DNA from: Prevotellaceae bacterium
Lineage (GTDB): Bacteria > Bacteroidota > Bacteroidia > Bacteroidales > Paludibacteraceae
Reading direction: 5' to 3'
Length of the DNA: 64,000 nucleotides
Assembly (NCBI GenBank): GCA_020636675.1
Contig: JACJXK010000013.1
Coordinates: 1-64,000, forward strand
The first letter of the stretch is position 1; each line of letters starts with the position of its first letter. Both the position numbers and the translations under genes were made by a program. The notes under the pieces are model-generated. The model searched no databases. It saw nothing but the letters and a program-made list of their open reading frames with translations, and was not told the DNA's origin. Below, piece after piece: positions 1-11,213 of this stretch.

Positions 1-1744
1 TAAAATATTGGGCAAACGGCATTCCCAAAAGTTCATAACTGCCATTCACTTGAGCCTTGTCTGCTATCCGAGAATAAAGATAAGGCAAGGTACCCGCCAC
101 ATCGGCAGCAGCTTGTATGGTGTAACCCTCCAGTTGCGCCCTCGGTCCAATATTGCTCGAATAGGTCATCATATAGCTCGTGCGGGTGATAAACTGGTCT
201 TTATAGCTCTCCCTCAATACCGCGTTGTCTTCCCTATCCAAATATTGGCTAAACCAGGCAGAGGTCCACGGAGTAGCCACATAGTTGATGTTATATATAT
301 CGAAAGTATGGTTCATCTTCCTCCGCAAGGCCGTCCATTTATATTTCCAATCCAAACTCAGGAACCGACGGTTATATTCAGGTCTGTTCCGCCAATTAAG
401 CCCGGTAGAAAAGACGGTGTTGGCTCCGACCTGCTGCCGGTATTGGTCCGAGATGAAAGGGAAAAGAAACTGAGGGAATGTCAGCGAGACCTCACCTCCA
501 TATTCATAATAAATGTCCGAGACGACATCGTAATCGGCATTCCCATTGATAGACTCAAACGCACCATTAAGTTTGATTCTGAAGGTCTCCGAACCATTAA
601 ACAGATTTCGGTTTTGAAAGGTCAGATAGCTGGCCATTCCCAAATCACCGGCAGAATTGGTACCATCGACACCCAACTGCCAATAGTAGATGTTTGCCGG
701 TGCAATGGTAATAAATGCATTTAGGAGCATACTGTCATTAGCCGGTTGAAAATAGACGCCCGCCTGCTTCACGGCACTCATCGAGTTGAGCGAGCTATAT
801 GTATTTTCTTGCAGCCGGTCGCTATAATAACGGCCCGGACGGATAAAGTTATTGGCATAAATCACAGAGGGACGGATAAAATGGTTCTTACCATACAAAA
901 TGGTAACACCTTGGTAATTGACCGTATCCACCTTCTTGAAATCCTCCACGCTACTTTGGTCAAACTGGTCCAACCCGCTGACAATAGTCACCTTCTGGAT
1001 GCGGTAGCGAAGGAAGGCAGGGTTCTGACCGATAGTGTCGTTGGTCAGATTTCTGGACATCAGCTCCACATCCACCTGATGGTTGCCCACTGCGGTATCG
1101 ACTAAAAAATAGAAATTCTCCTTCGCTAGATTATAAAATCCCTGGTTACGAAGGAAGCGGGTGAGCCGGCTAGATATATTATCCAAATATTCGGATAAGA
1201 ATGGCTGTCCATCATGCACCTCATACATTCTCTCTACCCTTGGATGATGTAGCAAGTTTACGATTGCGGAGTCTGTGATACCCATTTTGAAATTGCGTAT
1301 CGTATATTGAGTTCCCGTTTCTATCCTATAAATCACCTTCGCCTTTTTATTTCTGAACTCGGTATCTTCCGTCACCTTCGCATTCAGATAACCAAGGTTT
1401 TGCATTCGGCGTGCGAGTTGAGTCTCCGTATCCTTCATGAGATATGGGCGATAGATGACAGGATCCTCTCCCATCTTTCTCAACATACGGTTACGCCACT
1501 TGGAGGTGTCTCTTCCGGAAAGTGAGTAGACACGCAGGCTGACCCTTCCGAGAAACGTCCACGATTTATTCGGCTGCTGCTGCACATACTCAATCAAATC
1601 GGAAGACGCCACCTTCTTGTTGTCTGTATTTATCACCACCTTGTTCAGAAGATGATCTCCTTCGGGCACATATTTTGTCATACTGCAGGAGCATGCCAAG
1701 GAGAGCACGAGGACAAATCCCAATATATTTTCTATTTTTACCAT
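1..1744 (-). CDS. tamL: TamL, Omp85-family outer membrane assembly lipoprotein (3' end outside window)
   Basis: The leftward frame starts with ATG at 1744 and stays open to the window edge, giving about 581 residues without a stop. It begins with a lipoprotein signal peptide (hydrophobic run, then LACSCS), followed by MTKYVPEGDHLLNKV, a start typical of Bacteroidota TamA-like proteins. POTRA-like sequence follows in roughly the first 270 residues, then aromatic-rich alternating segments expected of the start of an outer membrane beta-barrel. The family helps insert proteins into the outer membrane together with TamB; the lipidated Bacteroidota version is called TamL. tamB ends 26 bp upstream in the same direction, so the two are probably one operon. 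The C-terminal barrel strands are not in view. An alternative is another BamA/TamA paralogue, but the tamB linkage favours TamL. Confidence 0.85.
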   Translation of the reverse strand, partial: MVKIENILGFVLVLSLACSCSMTKYVPEGDHLLNKVVINTDNKKVASSDLIEYVQQQPNKSWTFLGRVSLRVYSLSGRDTSKWRNRMLRKMGEDPVIYRPYLMKDTETQLARRMQNLGYLNAKVTEDTEFRNKKAKVIYRIETGTQYTIRNFKMGITDSAIVNLLHHPRVERMYEVHDGQPFLSEYLDNISSRLTRFLRNQGFYNLAKENFYFLVDTAVGNHQVDVELMSRNLTNDTIGQNPAFLRYRIQKVTIVSGLDQFDQSSVEDFKKVDTVNYQGVTILYGKNHFIRPSVIYANNFIRPGRYYSDRLQENTYSSLNSMSAVKQAGVYFQPANDSMLLNAFITIAPANIYYWQLGVDGTNSAGDLGMASYLTFQNRNLFNGSETFRIKLNGAFESINGNADYDVVSDIYYEYGGEVSLTFPQFLFPFISDQYRQQVGANTVFSTGLNWRNRPEYNRRFLSLDWKYKWTALRRKMNHTFDIYNINYVATPWTSAWFSQYLDREDNAVLRESYKDQFITRTSYMMTYSSNIGPRAQLEGYTIQAAADVAGTLPYLYSRIADKAQVNGSYELLGMPFAQYF

Positions 1745-1770
1745 TCCATCGTCATTTTCTGTGCAAAATA

Positions 1771-4700
1771 TTATTCAGAAGGAGTTTTCTTCTCTTTCTT
1801 GACTGTATCCGCATCCATAGAGTCGGACACAGCAGCTGGCACCTCCTCATTATCTTCATCTTTGCGCGGAGAGTCCAGAATCATCGAACTCGTCGGTTTA
1901 AGATTGAACAAGCCTCCGAATTTCTTAGACTCTTTTACAAAAACGACCCCCAACCCCTGCGTATTGGCCGAAGTGCTATAAAACTCATTGTTGGCGTGGT
2001 TATAGGCCTTCAGCCTCAACATACCGGACTTCGTCAGCTTATACTCCACTTCAAAATCGCCAATCAGGGAAGAGGCCGAGGTGCTACTCTCTTCAGACGA
2101 CGCGTTGTTCTTATATCCTACGCTAGTATTTACAATCAGCCTATCATTAAAAAACTGGGTGGAAACGGAAAGATTCATCTCCAAATCAGAAAAATCATCT
2201 TGCGACGAACTGACATCCGTACCAATCGTCACCCTATTGCCCAAGAATCCGGAAAGGGCAGTATTCAACGCCCCCGACAAGGAAGACGAAGCTAAAGAAC
2301 TGACTATACTCGTATTGTTGTCGGCAGACTGGCTATTATTAGGAGGATAAAACATACCGAAACCTATCAGATAGGCAAACTCCTTTATCTTCACATCGTC
2401 CGTGGTGATGATACTGTTGACCGTTCGCGACAGATCGTCGTTGGATTCGGGCAAAGTAATGTTATAGCTTATGTCAAATTTTTTAAGATTACCCTTGATA
2501 CCCAACTCGCACTCCACCGGAACTCGAGTGGACGACAGCCCCATGGAGGAGAACGACGCATCGAGCGTAGAGAGATCGGCCCGCACACGATAACCGGCGG
2601 TTATGTCAAAACTGCTAGACATAGGGTCGCCATTAAACAAGACCTTGCTTCCATTCAAGATGGAGAAGGTTTTGACAGGAAGTTGACTCAACTTTAACTT
2701 CAACGACCCATTGTTTATCACATACTGTCCATATAGTTTCGTCGAAGAGGTTTCCGAGTCGTACGTCGCATTGATGTTGCCACCGCCATTGAACGAGACA
2801 GCATCGCCGGTAGAGGGGTTGATGACAGCTCCGAAGGTAGCCTCCTGCGACAGTTCCACAGAGACATTCATTTTTACCTTAAATGCTTTTCCATCCATCT
2901 TTTTATCTATCTTATTCTCCTCTTCCGGGGTGATGCATTGAGACGACACATAAACAATATTATCATACGTACGGGCTTGTGTGACACTCTCCGGCAGTCT
3001 GACCATGACATTCGTGCGTTCTCCGTTTTTCAAAGTTCCATTCACACGCACGCTGTTCATATCGCCCTTTGCGTTGATGTTTCCGGAGGCAAAAAACGTT
3101 CCGTAAAACAAACTGTCCGTCTTCGCAGGATTATTAAGGAGCATGAAATCCGTCATCTTGATGGAAGCCGAATATCTGAAATCAGAAAACGCTTTGTGGT
3201 TGACCGTACAATTGACCGACATCCTATTTTTTTTGGAGTCCAAAATGTTCATATCCTTTATCTCCACCTTGGTAGGAGTAAATGAGATAGTGTCAGACAA
3301 GCTATAAGATACATTGGTATAATTGACCGTGGCCCTCACGTCTTTCACATAAATATAGCCCACAACATCAGGAGCGGAGAGTTTGCCATCCACCTTCAAG
3401 TTAGCGCCACAATAACCAGAAATGTCATGAGCCATTCCCGAAAGGGGGACTTCCGCCATAGACAAAGGAATCATGTCAAAATTGACGTTGAAATGGACTC
3501 TATCGTTCACCGGAGATAGATAACCATCCGCCGAAGAGATACTTTCATCCCCACGTATCAGCATTGCGCCAATCCTCATACCCTGCCATTTTTGACTCCA
3601 TCGGCTATCCAAGACAATCGACCCGACGGAGTCTTTCCGATAAGTAATGTCGTCCACATGGAAAGATTTAGTGAAGAACCTAGGTTTCCCCAATACAGCC
3701 GAAAGATGGATGGAACCGTTCAAATATCCATCTACCGGGATGTCCATCTTATTGAACGCAGCCAGAAGGTTGTGTATGGAGGCTTGGCTGAAGGTCACGA
3801 GCAGACTATCATTCTCGGAAGGAGAGAGCCGCCCGTTCAGCATAAAGAAAGGCTTGTTGTGCATCGACAACGCAAAATCAGAGATGCGGATGTCGTTCGG
3901 ACGAAGTTCTATCACCGCAGGTTCAAAGTTGACAGTCAGCTCATTGACCGTCAGTTCGGAAGGCATGAAGTTCATCTTGACCAACATTACTCCATCGGCC
4001 TCTTTCTTGAACGAGATGAGGGAGACCAGCCCTCCCTTCAGTTTGAACCTATTCGGAGCATTATCATAGTTCAGCTTCGTAAGAACCACGTCATTATTGG
4101 CCTCCGCCCGCAAATCGATATTCAGTGGCGGTTTTTCTTCCGAGCCACCAACCCGAGAATGAAGCACGGAGACGTAAAGAGAGTCCTGATTGTGCACGGC
4201 AAACCTCGTATCTCTGAAATCCATTGATCCTACCCTAAAGAAGGGGATGTTGGCATCGACAGACAATCCTTTCGACTGCGACTTGAAGTATCCGGAAATG
4301 CTAGATTTTTCAAGAATGACGAATGGGAGTTTCAGTACGCGGCTCAACCTTTCCGTGTTAGTTATATTGACCGCAAAATAGAAATCATTCTTCTGACCCT
4401 TTTCTTCCTCAGCCTTAAAAGAAAAGAATGTTGGAAGATAAGGATGCATCACATTGCTGAATGTCTGCACCAAAGTTTCAAAATTATAAGTGCCGTTCAG
4501 GTTGGCGTTGAAATAGGGAGCATCCAACTCTATCTTATGACCTCCACCATAAGCCTTTTCCACCGAAAAAGCAAGTCTATCCAGATACAGATGCGTAGTA
4601 TCCAGATTCATGTATGTACTGTCAATCCAAAGATGGCAAAGAAGATTATCCGGAGAGTTACCCTCCATATCCATCTTGACCCGCGTACTCAAGAGGAATC

Positions 4701-6343
4701 CATCCATTTCATCGGTAGAAAGATGTAGACGGTAAGGAGAAAATCCATCTACGGAAGCGGCCAAGGCACACCTCATCGAGTCAGACCCCATATACTTTGC
4801 CTCTCCCTTCACGGCAAACGCAAGATTGCTGTCGCCTAAAGCCAAAGCCACTTCCGCTTCTTTATTGCCATGATAAGAAGCATCCAGATTTATGTTCCGA
4901 TAATCATATCCTTTAAACTCGAAATGGGGAATCTTACCTTCGATGGAAAACGAAGGATTGCCCTTCGATAGAATCGAGACATCCGTCAATACGGAAACAG
5001 AAACAGAACCGAAAGAAAGAGCCGAATCAAGCAAAATACCCAGATTAAAGTCTGTCGTTTTCAAATCCATTTTCGCCATCAAATCGCCATCTTTTGCATC
5101 GTAGCCTACCGTTCCACCCATATCTACATTGCCAGGAGCAACATTTGCATTCAACTTCACATCCAGATCACTCAACTTACCATGGGCAGACAGAGATGCC
5201 TCCACAAAACCCAATCTATTGACCATACCAGGAAACTGCACCGAAGGCACGAAAGCCCTTGTAATAGAAGAGACACCGGAAGCCGAAGCGAACAGATGCG
5301 TCAGATCAAGCTCATAGTTGCACTCTCCATAACGATAAACATTATCCATCTCGGCAGAGAGGGACAAAAGTACATCCTCGCCATAATATGCATTCAGGTT
5401 GTGAACACTCGCACTAGGGAACGTTGCGGAAATTTCTCCGGAAACACCCAACTCCGAATCGAGATGAGACAGAGCAGGAAGGAAGGAAGGAAGCCAATTC
5501 ATCGGGATATATCTTTGATGGTTCTATCTTCAACCGGCAGATGGCTCCCTCCATCGGATAGCGACCTTTCTTCTTCATGTTCCCGTAATCGAACAGAATA
5601 TCGGCAACCATCAGACGACTTTTAGGCAACTCCACCGCCAATCCTTCGACATAGATGGCAGAACCTTTTCCGTAGGCCTTCATCGCCAAACGACGCAGGT
5701 CCACCCCCGAAGCCTCCTTCAACGACAGATCCTCGATCTCCGCATAAAAGGACTCAGGCTTTATCGATTCCACCGAAATGGAAGCGCATAGGCTATCCAC
5801 ACATATATGGGAAGGATTAAAATGGCGAGGAGTCTTCGTCTCCGAACGTACATCATACAGGAATCGACCATTCAACAGTTTTATTTCTCCGATAGAAAGG
5901 TCGAATTTTGATTTGGAAGTATCTTTCTTCGCCGTATCTTTAGAGGTGAAAGCATCTATCATAAACTGGAAATTGAAAGGGCTGGAGAGGGAATCTTTCG
6001 AGAGATAGGCCTTAAATTCACTCAGCGTGACCCGAGCAATATTCAGCTTGTTCTGTCGATAGACAGTAAACACGGAAGCATTGGCCGACAGACGATCCAC
6101 ATAAAGGAGCGTGTCGCCCCGCTGATCGGCCACATAAATGCAATCTAAGAAAACACCATTGAAGATATCCAGATCCACACGTCCAATGGAAATATCAGTT
6201 CCCGTCTTCTCCTTAACTTTCGATACAACCATGTCGACAACAAACGATTGTACCGCCGGAATATTCAGCAGCACAATAATCAGAATGTTCACAACAAGCA
6301 GTATGCCCAACGTAAACAACACTATGTTTTTGAATCTCTTCAC
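1771..6343 (-). pseudogene. tamB: TamB (translocation and assembly module), split by a frameshift in a GGAA repeat
   Basis: Two overlapping leftward frames together make one TamB-like protein of about 1,520 residues. The first runs from a GTG at 6343 (VKRFKNIVLFTLG, an N-terminal membrane anchor, then the typical IPAVQSFVV) to about 5490; the second continues to 1771 and carries the long beta-helical middle and the C-terminal DUF490/TamB domain. The switch is at four tandem GGAA units (5477-5492). Removing one unit makes the text continuous: DELASFLPALSHLDSELGV. TamB is an inner-membrane-anchored periplasmic protein that bridges to TamA/TamL and is also linked to phospholipid transport. The 26 bp gap to tamL indicates an operon. 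Whether this is a true mutation, a phase-variable state or a sequence error cannot be told from one copy. GTG was chosen because the longer frame begins with a TTG and non-TamB-like sequence. Confidence 0.85.
5477..5492. repeat. Tetranucleotide tract (GGAA)4 inside tamB
   Basis: Four perfect GGAA units (TTCC on the coding strand) sit exactly where the tamB frame breaks. Three units restore the frame, four do not. Tracts of this kind can gain or lose units by slipped-strand mispairing. Confidence 0.9.
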
Positions 6344-6499
6344 CCTTTTACCTTTTAGAAGTGGCAATAGCGAACAAAGAATGTTGTTTTTATCACAGAC
6401 CATTACTAAACGTCGATTCCAACACACGTTCGGGAATGGCCTCCATGCGCCAAGAGGCAATGTGATAACAAATCTGCAACCAATAGGTTGCCTCTTTCT

Positions 6500-7033
6500 C
6501 TATTCTCCTTCCCTATATTTTTTCAGAAACGAATCCAACAAATGGCGGATAGAGACAAGGGCAACTAGCGAAGTATCCACCTCCTTCAGGGGAATAAACA
6601 TACACTCTGCCGCATCATCTCCAGCATTGAGATGGTCATAATCCGAGAGCCTACATACAAACGTCAGGTCCAACGTATGCACCTCCATCCCGGAAAAAGG
6701 ATAGACATTCGGGAATGACTCGAAATAATCGGCAGAAACAACCTTTCCGCCAACCTCCTCCATCACTTCCCGAGCAATAGCCTCCTCTGCCGTCTCCCCA
6801 AACTCCACGAAACCTCCCGGAAGATCCAAAGTCCCCTTATACGGATCATACTTACGCCGACAAAGCAGAAGTTCATTCCTTTCGTTCAGAATAAAAGCCG
6901 CTACGGCCGAACCTGCGTTCAGATAAAAGACGAACCCACAATCCGAGCACCGCTTCGAACGGACGTCATTCTCCAGAAAATGCAGGGATCCACATTTCGG
7001 ACAATAGTTGAAATTTCCCAAAGGATTATCCAT
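6500..7033 (-). CDS. NUDIX hydrolase with N-terminal zinc ribbon
   Basis: A 177-residue cytoplasmic protein. An N-terminal zinc ribbon (CPKCG near residue 12 and CSDCG near residue 31) precedes a NUDIX domain whose box is complete: G-x5-E-x7-REVMEEVG. This arrangement resembles the NudC/NADH pyrophosphatase-like group but is shorter than classical NudC (about 260 residues), so the substrate cannot be fixed; ADP-ribose, NADH or another nucleoside diphosphate derivative are possible. It is on the same strand as the antiporter upstream (32 bp gap) and tamB downstream (156 bp), so it may be co-transcribed with the antiporter. ATG at 7033 directly precedes the zinc ribbon and is the natural start. 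Confidence 0.85.
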   Translation of the reverse strand: MDNPLGNFNYCPKCGSLHFLENDVRSKRCSDCGFVFYLNAGSAVAAFILNERNELLLCRRKYDPYKGTLDLPGGFVEFGETAEEAIAREVMEEVGGKVVSADYFESFPNVYPFSGMEVHTLDLTFVCRLSDYDHLNAGDDAAECMFIPLKEVDTSLVALVSIRHLLDSFLKKYREGE

Positions 7034-7065
7034 AAACTAAATTATTAAACACCTCCAAACATTTC

Positions 7066-9351
7066 TTACTGAGCCTCCACTACGGAGACTTGATCCTGGT
7101 GATTGGTCAACTCCTTGATTTTCTCATGTTCTCCCACAATCCAAACCAAGTCACCATTCTTAAACATAGTGGAAACATCCGGATTCATCATCGTCTTTTG
7201 CTCCCGCTCTATACCAACTACCAGACATTTAGCCTTGTCACGTATGCCAGACTGCAAGATAGTACGACCCACCAAAATGGAGTTTCTGTTTATCTCCAAC
7301 TGTTCGAGCCCGACCTCCCTCTTCGTCGCCTCATCTGCCGAGATGTTCCGTTTCAACGAAAGTTCGGTTTCAAAGACCTTCAACTGTTCGTCCGTTCCAA
7401 GAGCCAATATCTTATCCATGGGAAAAAGCTGTTCATTTCCTCCCGGTATGTTTATCCTCGCCTCGCCTCGGATAATGGAAACGACATGAATACCCAACCG
7501 CTGCCTATAATTCAGGTTCTTCAGCTGTTTGCCTACACACTCGGAGAAAGGAGAAACCTCAAAGTCGGCCAGATGCAGATCATACATGGAGAGATGTTTG
7601 GACAACTCCCCCTTTTTGAAAGGAGAAAGGTCCTTCTTTTTAGACATCTCGTACTCGCGCGAGTTGAGGTTATACAGAAACTTGCGCTCTATGATGATGG
7701 ACTGCAGCTTCAGCCGTTTGGAAACCATCATCAAGGCCGACAAGATGGCGGCGATGGCAAAGATGAAGCCTATGGCAAAATTGAACGTATGCATCAATAT
7801 GAAACAGAGAAAGGCCATCGCCAAGAAGAACTTCAGAACAATCATAACGATCAGCGGAGCCCTATTAAACTTGCTGGTACCCCACAGATAACGGAACTCC
7901 TTAGAGTGGTTCTTCTTGGCTACCATGGCGCGCAATAACGGAGAGATGACCAAGATGGTGATGGCAGACGCCAACAAGGCTCCCGGCAAACCCTCTATTT
8001 TAGTCATGACAAACGGAATGAAATATTTGACCGAAAGGATCTCTATGGCTACTACCAAAGCCGAATAAACGGCTACAATGCGGACGGTCTGTATGATTAA
8101 CTGGTGCCATACGCTCTCCGTCAACGCCGACTTACGAGAGAAGGCATGCCGCTCAATAAACACCTTCCACTCTGGAGGCATGTTGATCTCCAGAAAATTA
8201 TAAACCGGTCCGGAAAGCTTTATCATAAACGGAGTGATGAAGATGGTCACCACTGACACCGCCACAATGACCGGATACAGAAATGGATCGATCAACTTCA
8301 GGCTCGTACCCAACGATGCGATGATGAAGGCAAACTCTCCAATCTGCGTAAGACTGAAACTCGATTGAATGGCCATCTTCAACGATTGACCGGAGAGCAA
8401 AACTCCACACGTGGCAAAGAAAACCTGACCGGCAATGACCGTGAGGGTAATCACCATAATCGGGAAAGCATACTCACGAAGCACTCCAAAATCTATCATC
8501 ATGCCCACCGAGACAAAAAAGATGGCTCCGAACAAATCCTTGACCGGCTTCACTATACGCTCTATATTCTCCGCCTCTATCGTCTCGGCAAGGATGGAAC
8601 CCATGACAAAAGCACCCAACGCGGCCGAAAAATTGACACTAGTGGCAAACATGACCATACCAAGACATAATCCTAAAGAGACAATCAACATGGTCTCCTC
8701 ATTCAAGAAACGTTTAGCCCTCTTGAGCATCGTCGGGATAAAGAATATTCCAAAAGTAAGCCAAATAGTAATGAAAAACAGCAATTTGCAGATGTTCATA
8801 ATCAGCTCGCCTCCCTCAAATGTCTTACTGACTGCCGTTGTAGAGATCACCACTAAAATCAAGATAGCCATCAGATCCTCCAAAATCAAAATGCCGAAAA
8901 CGACATTAGTGAATTTTTGCGACCGCAACCCTAAATCGTCCAACGCCTTGATGATGATAGTCGTAGACGACATGGAGATCATGCCTCCCAGCATCAGACT
9001 ATTAGTAACACCCCAACCTAAAGCCAATCCGACCAGAAGGCCCAAAATAATCATGGAGAATATAATAACCAAAGAAGCTATCAACGCCGTCTTCCCCACA
9101 TTAAACAATTTCTTGAAACTAAACTCCAGTCCCAAAGCAAAAAGAAGAAAAACCACACCGATATCAGACCATGTGCCGATATCCTCCGTAGATCCCACCG
9201 TAGGCGTCGTCGCAATCTGCGAGCTGATGAGACAACCCGCAACAATATAGCCCAGAACGACAGGTTGCTTCAGCCATTTGAACAACAAAGTGGTGATACT
9301 AGCAGATATAAGTATCAAAGCCAAATCTGAGATAAGGGGAGAGATGTGCAT
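7066..9351 (-). CDS. CPA2-family cation:proton antiporter with TrkA-C domain
   Basis: A protein of about 761 residues: twelve or so membrane segments of the Na+/H+ exchanger domain (residues ~5-390, with the glycine-rich LGYIVAGCLISS and SSTTIIIKALDDLGL motifs), a second hydrophobic block at ~425-560, and a soluble C-terminal TrkA-C type regulatory region. The family exchanges K+ or Na+ for protons at the inner membrane (KefB/YbaL-like). A longer frame opens at 9495, but its first 48 residues are not antiporter-like and the -7 box at 9372-9379 would lie inside it; ATG at 9351 (MHISPLISDLALIL) is therefore preferred. It is transcribed away from rprX. The ion specificity is unknown. Confidence 0.9.
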   Translation of the reverse strand: MHISPLISDLALILISASITTLLFKWLKQPVVLGYIVAGCLISSQIATTPTVGSTEDIGTWSDIGVVFLLFALGLEFSFKKLFNVGKTALIASLVIIFSMIILGLLVGLALGWGVTNSLMLGGMISMSSTTIIIKALDDLGLRSQKFTNVVFGILILEDLMAILILVVISTTAVSKTFEGGELIMNICKLLFFITIWLTFGIFFIPTMLKRAKRFLNEETMLIVSLGLCLGMVMFATSVNFSAALGAFVMGSILAETIEAENIERIVKPVKDLFGAIFFVSVGMMIDFGVLREYAFPIMVITLTVIAGQVFFATCGVLLSGQSLKMAIQSSFSLTQIGEFAFIIASLGTSLKLIDPFLYPVIVAVSVVTIFITPFMIKLSGPVYNFLEINMPPEWKVFIERHAFSRKSALTESVWHQLIIQTVRIVAVYSALVVAIEILSVKYFIPFVMTKIEGLPGALLASAITILVISPLLRAMVAKKNHSKEFRYLWGTSKFNRAPLIVMIVLKFFLAMAFLCFILMHTFNFAIGFIFAIAAILSALMMVSKRLKLQSIIIERKFLYNLNSREYEMSKKKDLSPFKKGELSKHLSMYDLHLADFEVSPFSECVGKQLKNLNYRQRLGIHVVSIIRGEARINIPGGNEQLFPMDKILALGTDEQLKVFETELSLKRNISADEATKREVGLEQLEINRNSILVGRTILQSGIRDKAKCLVVGIEREQKTMMNPDVSTMFKNGDLVWIVGEHEKIKELTNHQDQVSVVEAQ

Positions 9352-9371
9352 AATGCTATTTTTTGTATCTA

Positions 9372-9379
9372 CAAAAATA
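9372..9379 (-). promoter_or_regulatory. -7 promoter box for the antiporter gene
   Basis: TATTTTTG on the minus strand matches the Bacteroidota -7 element TAnnTTTG and lies 20 bp upstream of the chosen ATG. No clear -33 TTTG was found. Confidence 0.5.
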
Positions 9380-9666
9380 AAAAGAAAAGCGAAGAGTTGA
9401 CATATCTTCATCCCGTTATATTTTGAGCAAACAAAGCAAAAGTGAAAAACGTTCATAGATAAAGAAACTGCATTTTCGGATATATGCGACTCCATTTCAT
9501 GTCAATAATTTCATATGAAAAAATAAGTATTTTAGCAAAAATGGAATTAACCTAAAGGTATACGTTTCTTTTTCAAGAGATTCAGAATTTAAACCAGGGA
9601 CATTATAAACATAATTCAAATGGATTTAAATAAAGTTAAGCGGATTAAATGTTAAAATCCTTTTCT

Positions 9667-9674
9667 TATATTTG
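9667..9674 (+). promoter_or_regulatory. -7 promoter box immediately before rprX
   Basis: TATATTTG matches TAnnTTTG and ends only 5 bp before the rprX ATG at 9680. Transcription would begin at or next to the start codon, giving a leaderless or nearly leaderless message. There is no convincing -33 element, so a chance match is possible. Confidence 0.4.
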
Positions 9675-9679
9675 CGAAT

Positions 9680-11209
9680 ATGAAAAAAAGGACAATAATT
9701 CTTTTAGGCATTATAATGGCCATATCATTCTTCGGATTGATTATACTACAGGCCAATTATATGAAGCTGACTGCAGACATGAGGGCAGAACAGTTTAACG
9801 AGTCTGTAAAGAAAAGTCTGTATGAGGTAGTCCGTATACTGGAAGAGGAAGAGACGCTGCAATACCTCAACAACAACCTTTCGGTACCATCCCAACGAAC
9901 CCGGATAACCATCAAACCCAGAATAGGAGGCGGCAATATCAACCAGAACAACTCAATAGAGTCTCTGAAAGACTCCATAAACAAAGAGTCATATTCCTGC
10001 ACGCGGGTACAGCCAAGAGTATTCATATCCATGAAACATGGATCCAACACCATACAGGAATCCTCAAGGATACTTCAGAACAAACTAAGGGAGCGCTATA
10101 TACAGGAGAGAGCTCTACTGGACGACATTCTGATACGCCTCTTGAGCGAATCGTATGTGCGTCCCATAGAGGAGCGCATCGACTTCCAACAGCTGAACGA
10201 GATTCTGGACCGCGAGCTGGACTTCAACGGGTTGAACCTTCCCCATTATTTTAGTGTTATTAACAAGGATGGAAAAGAGTTATATAAAAGCAAAGGATTC
10301 GAATCAGTAGGAAACGACAACGACTCGGAATACTATACACAGATACTATTTCCAAATGACCCGAATCCGCAGCCAAATTACCTAAGGGTCTATTTTCCTA
10401 CGAAGAAGAACTATATCCTTAGTTCCATAACATTGACGCTTCCCTCCATCTTGTTCACCATACTGCTGCTCTTCACATTCATCCTGACCATCATCATCAT
10501 ATCCAGACAGAAACGTCTGTCCGAGATGAGAACAGACTTCATGAACAACATGACCCATGAGCTAAAAACTCCGGTTTCATCGATTTCTCTGGCATCGCAA
10601 ATGTTGAACGACAAGTCCATCACGAAGACACCGGCCATGATTGAGCAGCTTTCAGGCGTGATACGGGGAGAAACGAAGCGGTTGACGCAACAGATCGATA
10701 AAGTATTGCAGATGTCCATTTTCGAAAAAGAGAGTTCAGCCCTCAAACTGGAAGAGATGGACATCAACGAGTTGATACTCAACATAGCCAGCAATTTTGC
10801 CATCAAGGTGGAAAACACCGGCGGAAAAATAGATTTGGACTTGGATGCGGAAGACTGTTTCGCCCTGGTAGACGAGATACACTTCACGAACATCATCTAC
10901 AACCTGATGGACAACGCGTTGAAATACAGCAAAGGTGCACTCAACCTAAGCGTAAGGACATGGAACGAGAAGGAACACCTGCTCATCTCCATACAAGACA
11001 ACGGCATCGGAATAAAGAAAAGCGACCAAAAACGCATCTTCGATAAATTCTATCGAGTTTCCACCGGCAACGTCCACAACGTAAAAGGATTCGGGTTGGG
11101 ACTCGCCTACGTGAAGAAAGTTGTAACCGACCACAAAGGAACCATCCGAGTGGAGAGTGAACTAAATATTGGAACAAAATTTATAATATCAATACCTTTA
11201 AAAAAGTAA
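9680..11209 (+). CDS. rprX: Sensor histidine kinase RprX
   Basis: A 509-residue inner-membrane kinase. Membrane segment 1 is at residues ~5-25, a periplasmic sensor region follows to ~250, and membrane segment 2 is at ~252-274. The HisKA domain carries the phospho-acceptor in MNNMTHELKTP (His293), and the HATPase domain has the N box (NLMDNALKYS), DNGIGI and GFGLGLAYV. The product fits RprX, described in Bacteroides fragilis with its partner RprY. rprY starts 4 bp after the stop, so the two are co-transcribed. It should autophosphorylate and pass phosphate to Asp55 of RprY; the signal is unknown. If the -7 box at 9667 is used, the mRNA has almost no leader. Confidence 0.9.
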   Translation: MKKRTIILLGIIMAISFFGLIILQANYMKLTADMRAEQFNESVKKSLYEVVRILEEEETLQYLNNNLSVPSQRTRITIKPRIGGGNINQNNSIESLKDSINKESYSCTRVQPRVFISMKHGSNTIQESSRILQNKLRERYIQERALLDDILIRLLSESYVRPIEERIDFQQLNEILDRELDFNGLNLPHYFSVINKDGKELYKSKGFESVGNDNDSEYYTQILFPNDPNPQPNYLRVYFPTKKNYILSSITLTLPSILFTILLLFTFILTIIIISRQKRLSEMRTDFMNNMTHELKTPVSSISLASQMLNDKSITKTPAMIEQLSGVIRGETKRLTQQIDKVLQMSIFEKESSALKLEEMDINELILNIASNFAIKVENTGGKIDLDLDAEDCFALVDEIHFTNIIYNLMDNALKYSKGALNLSVRTWNEKEHLLISIQDNGIGIKKSDQKRIFDKFYRVSTGNVHNVKGFGLGLAYVKKVVTDHKGTIRVESELNIGTKFIISIPLKK

Positions 11210-11213
11210 TGTC

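Noticed and set aside
8..6000. Several rightward frames of 100-240 codons opposite tamL and tamB
   Set aside because: They are antisense to a clear Omp85/TamB reading, lack recognisable motifs and have no -7 boxes.
9352..9495. Longer N-terminus of the antiporter from ATG 9495
   Set aside because: The extra 48 residues are not antiporter-like and the -7 box at 9372-9379 would be inside the gene.
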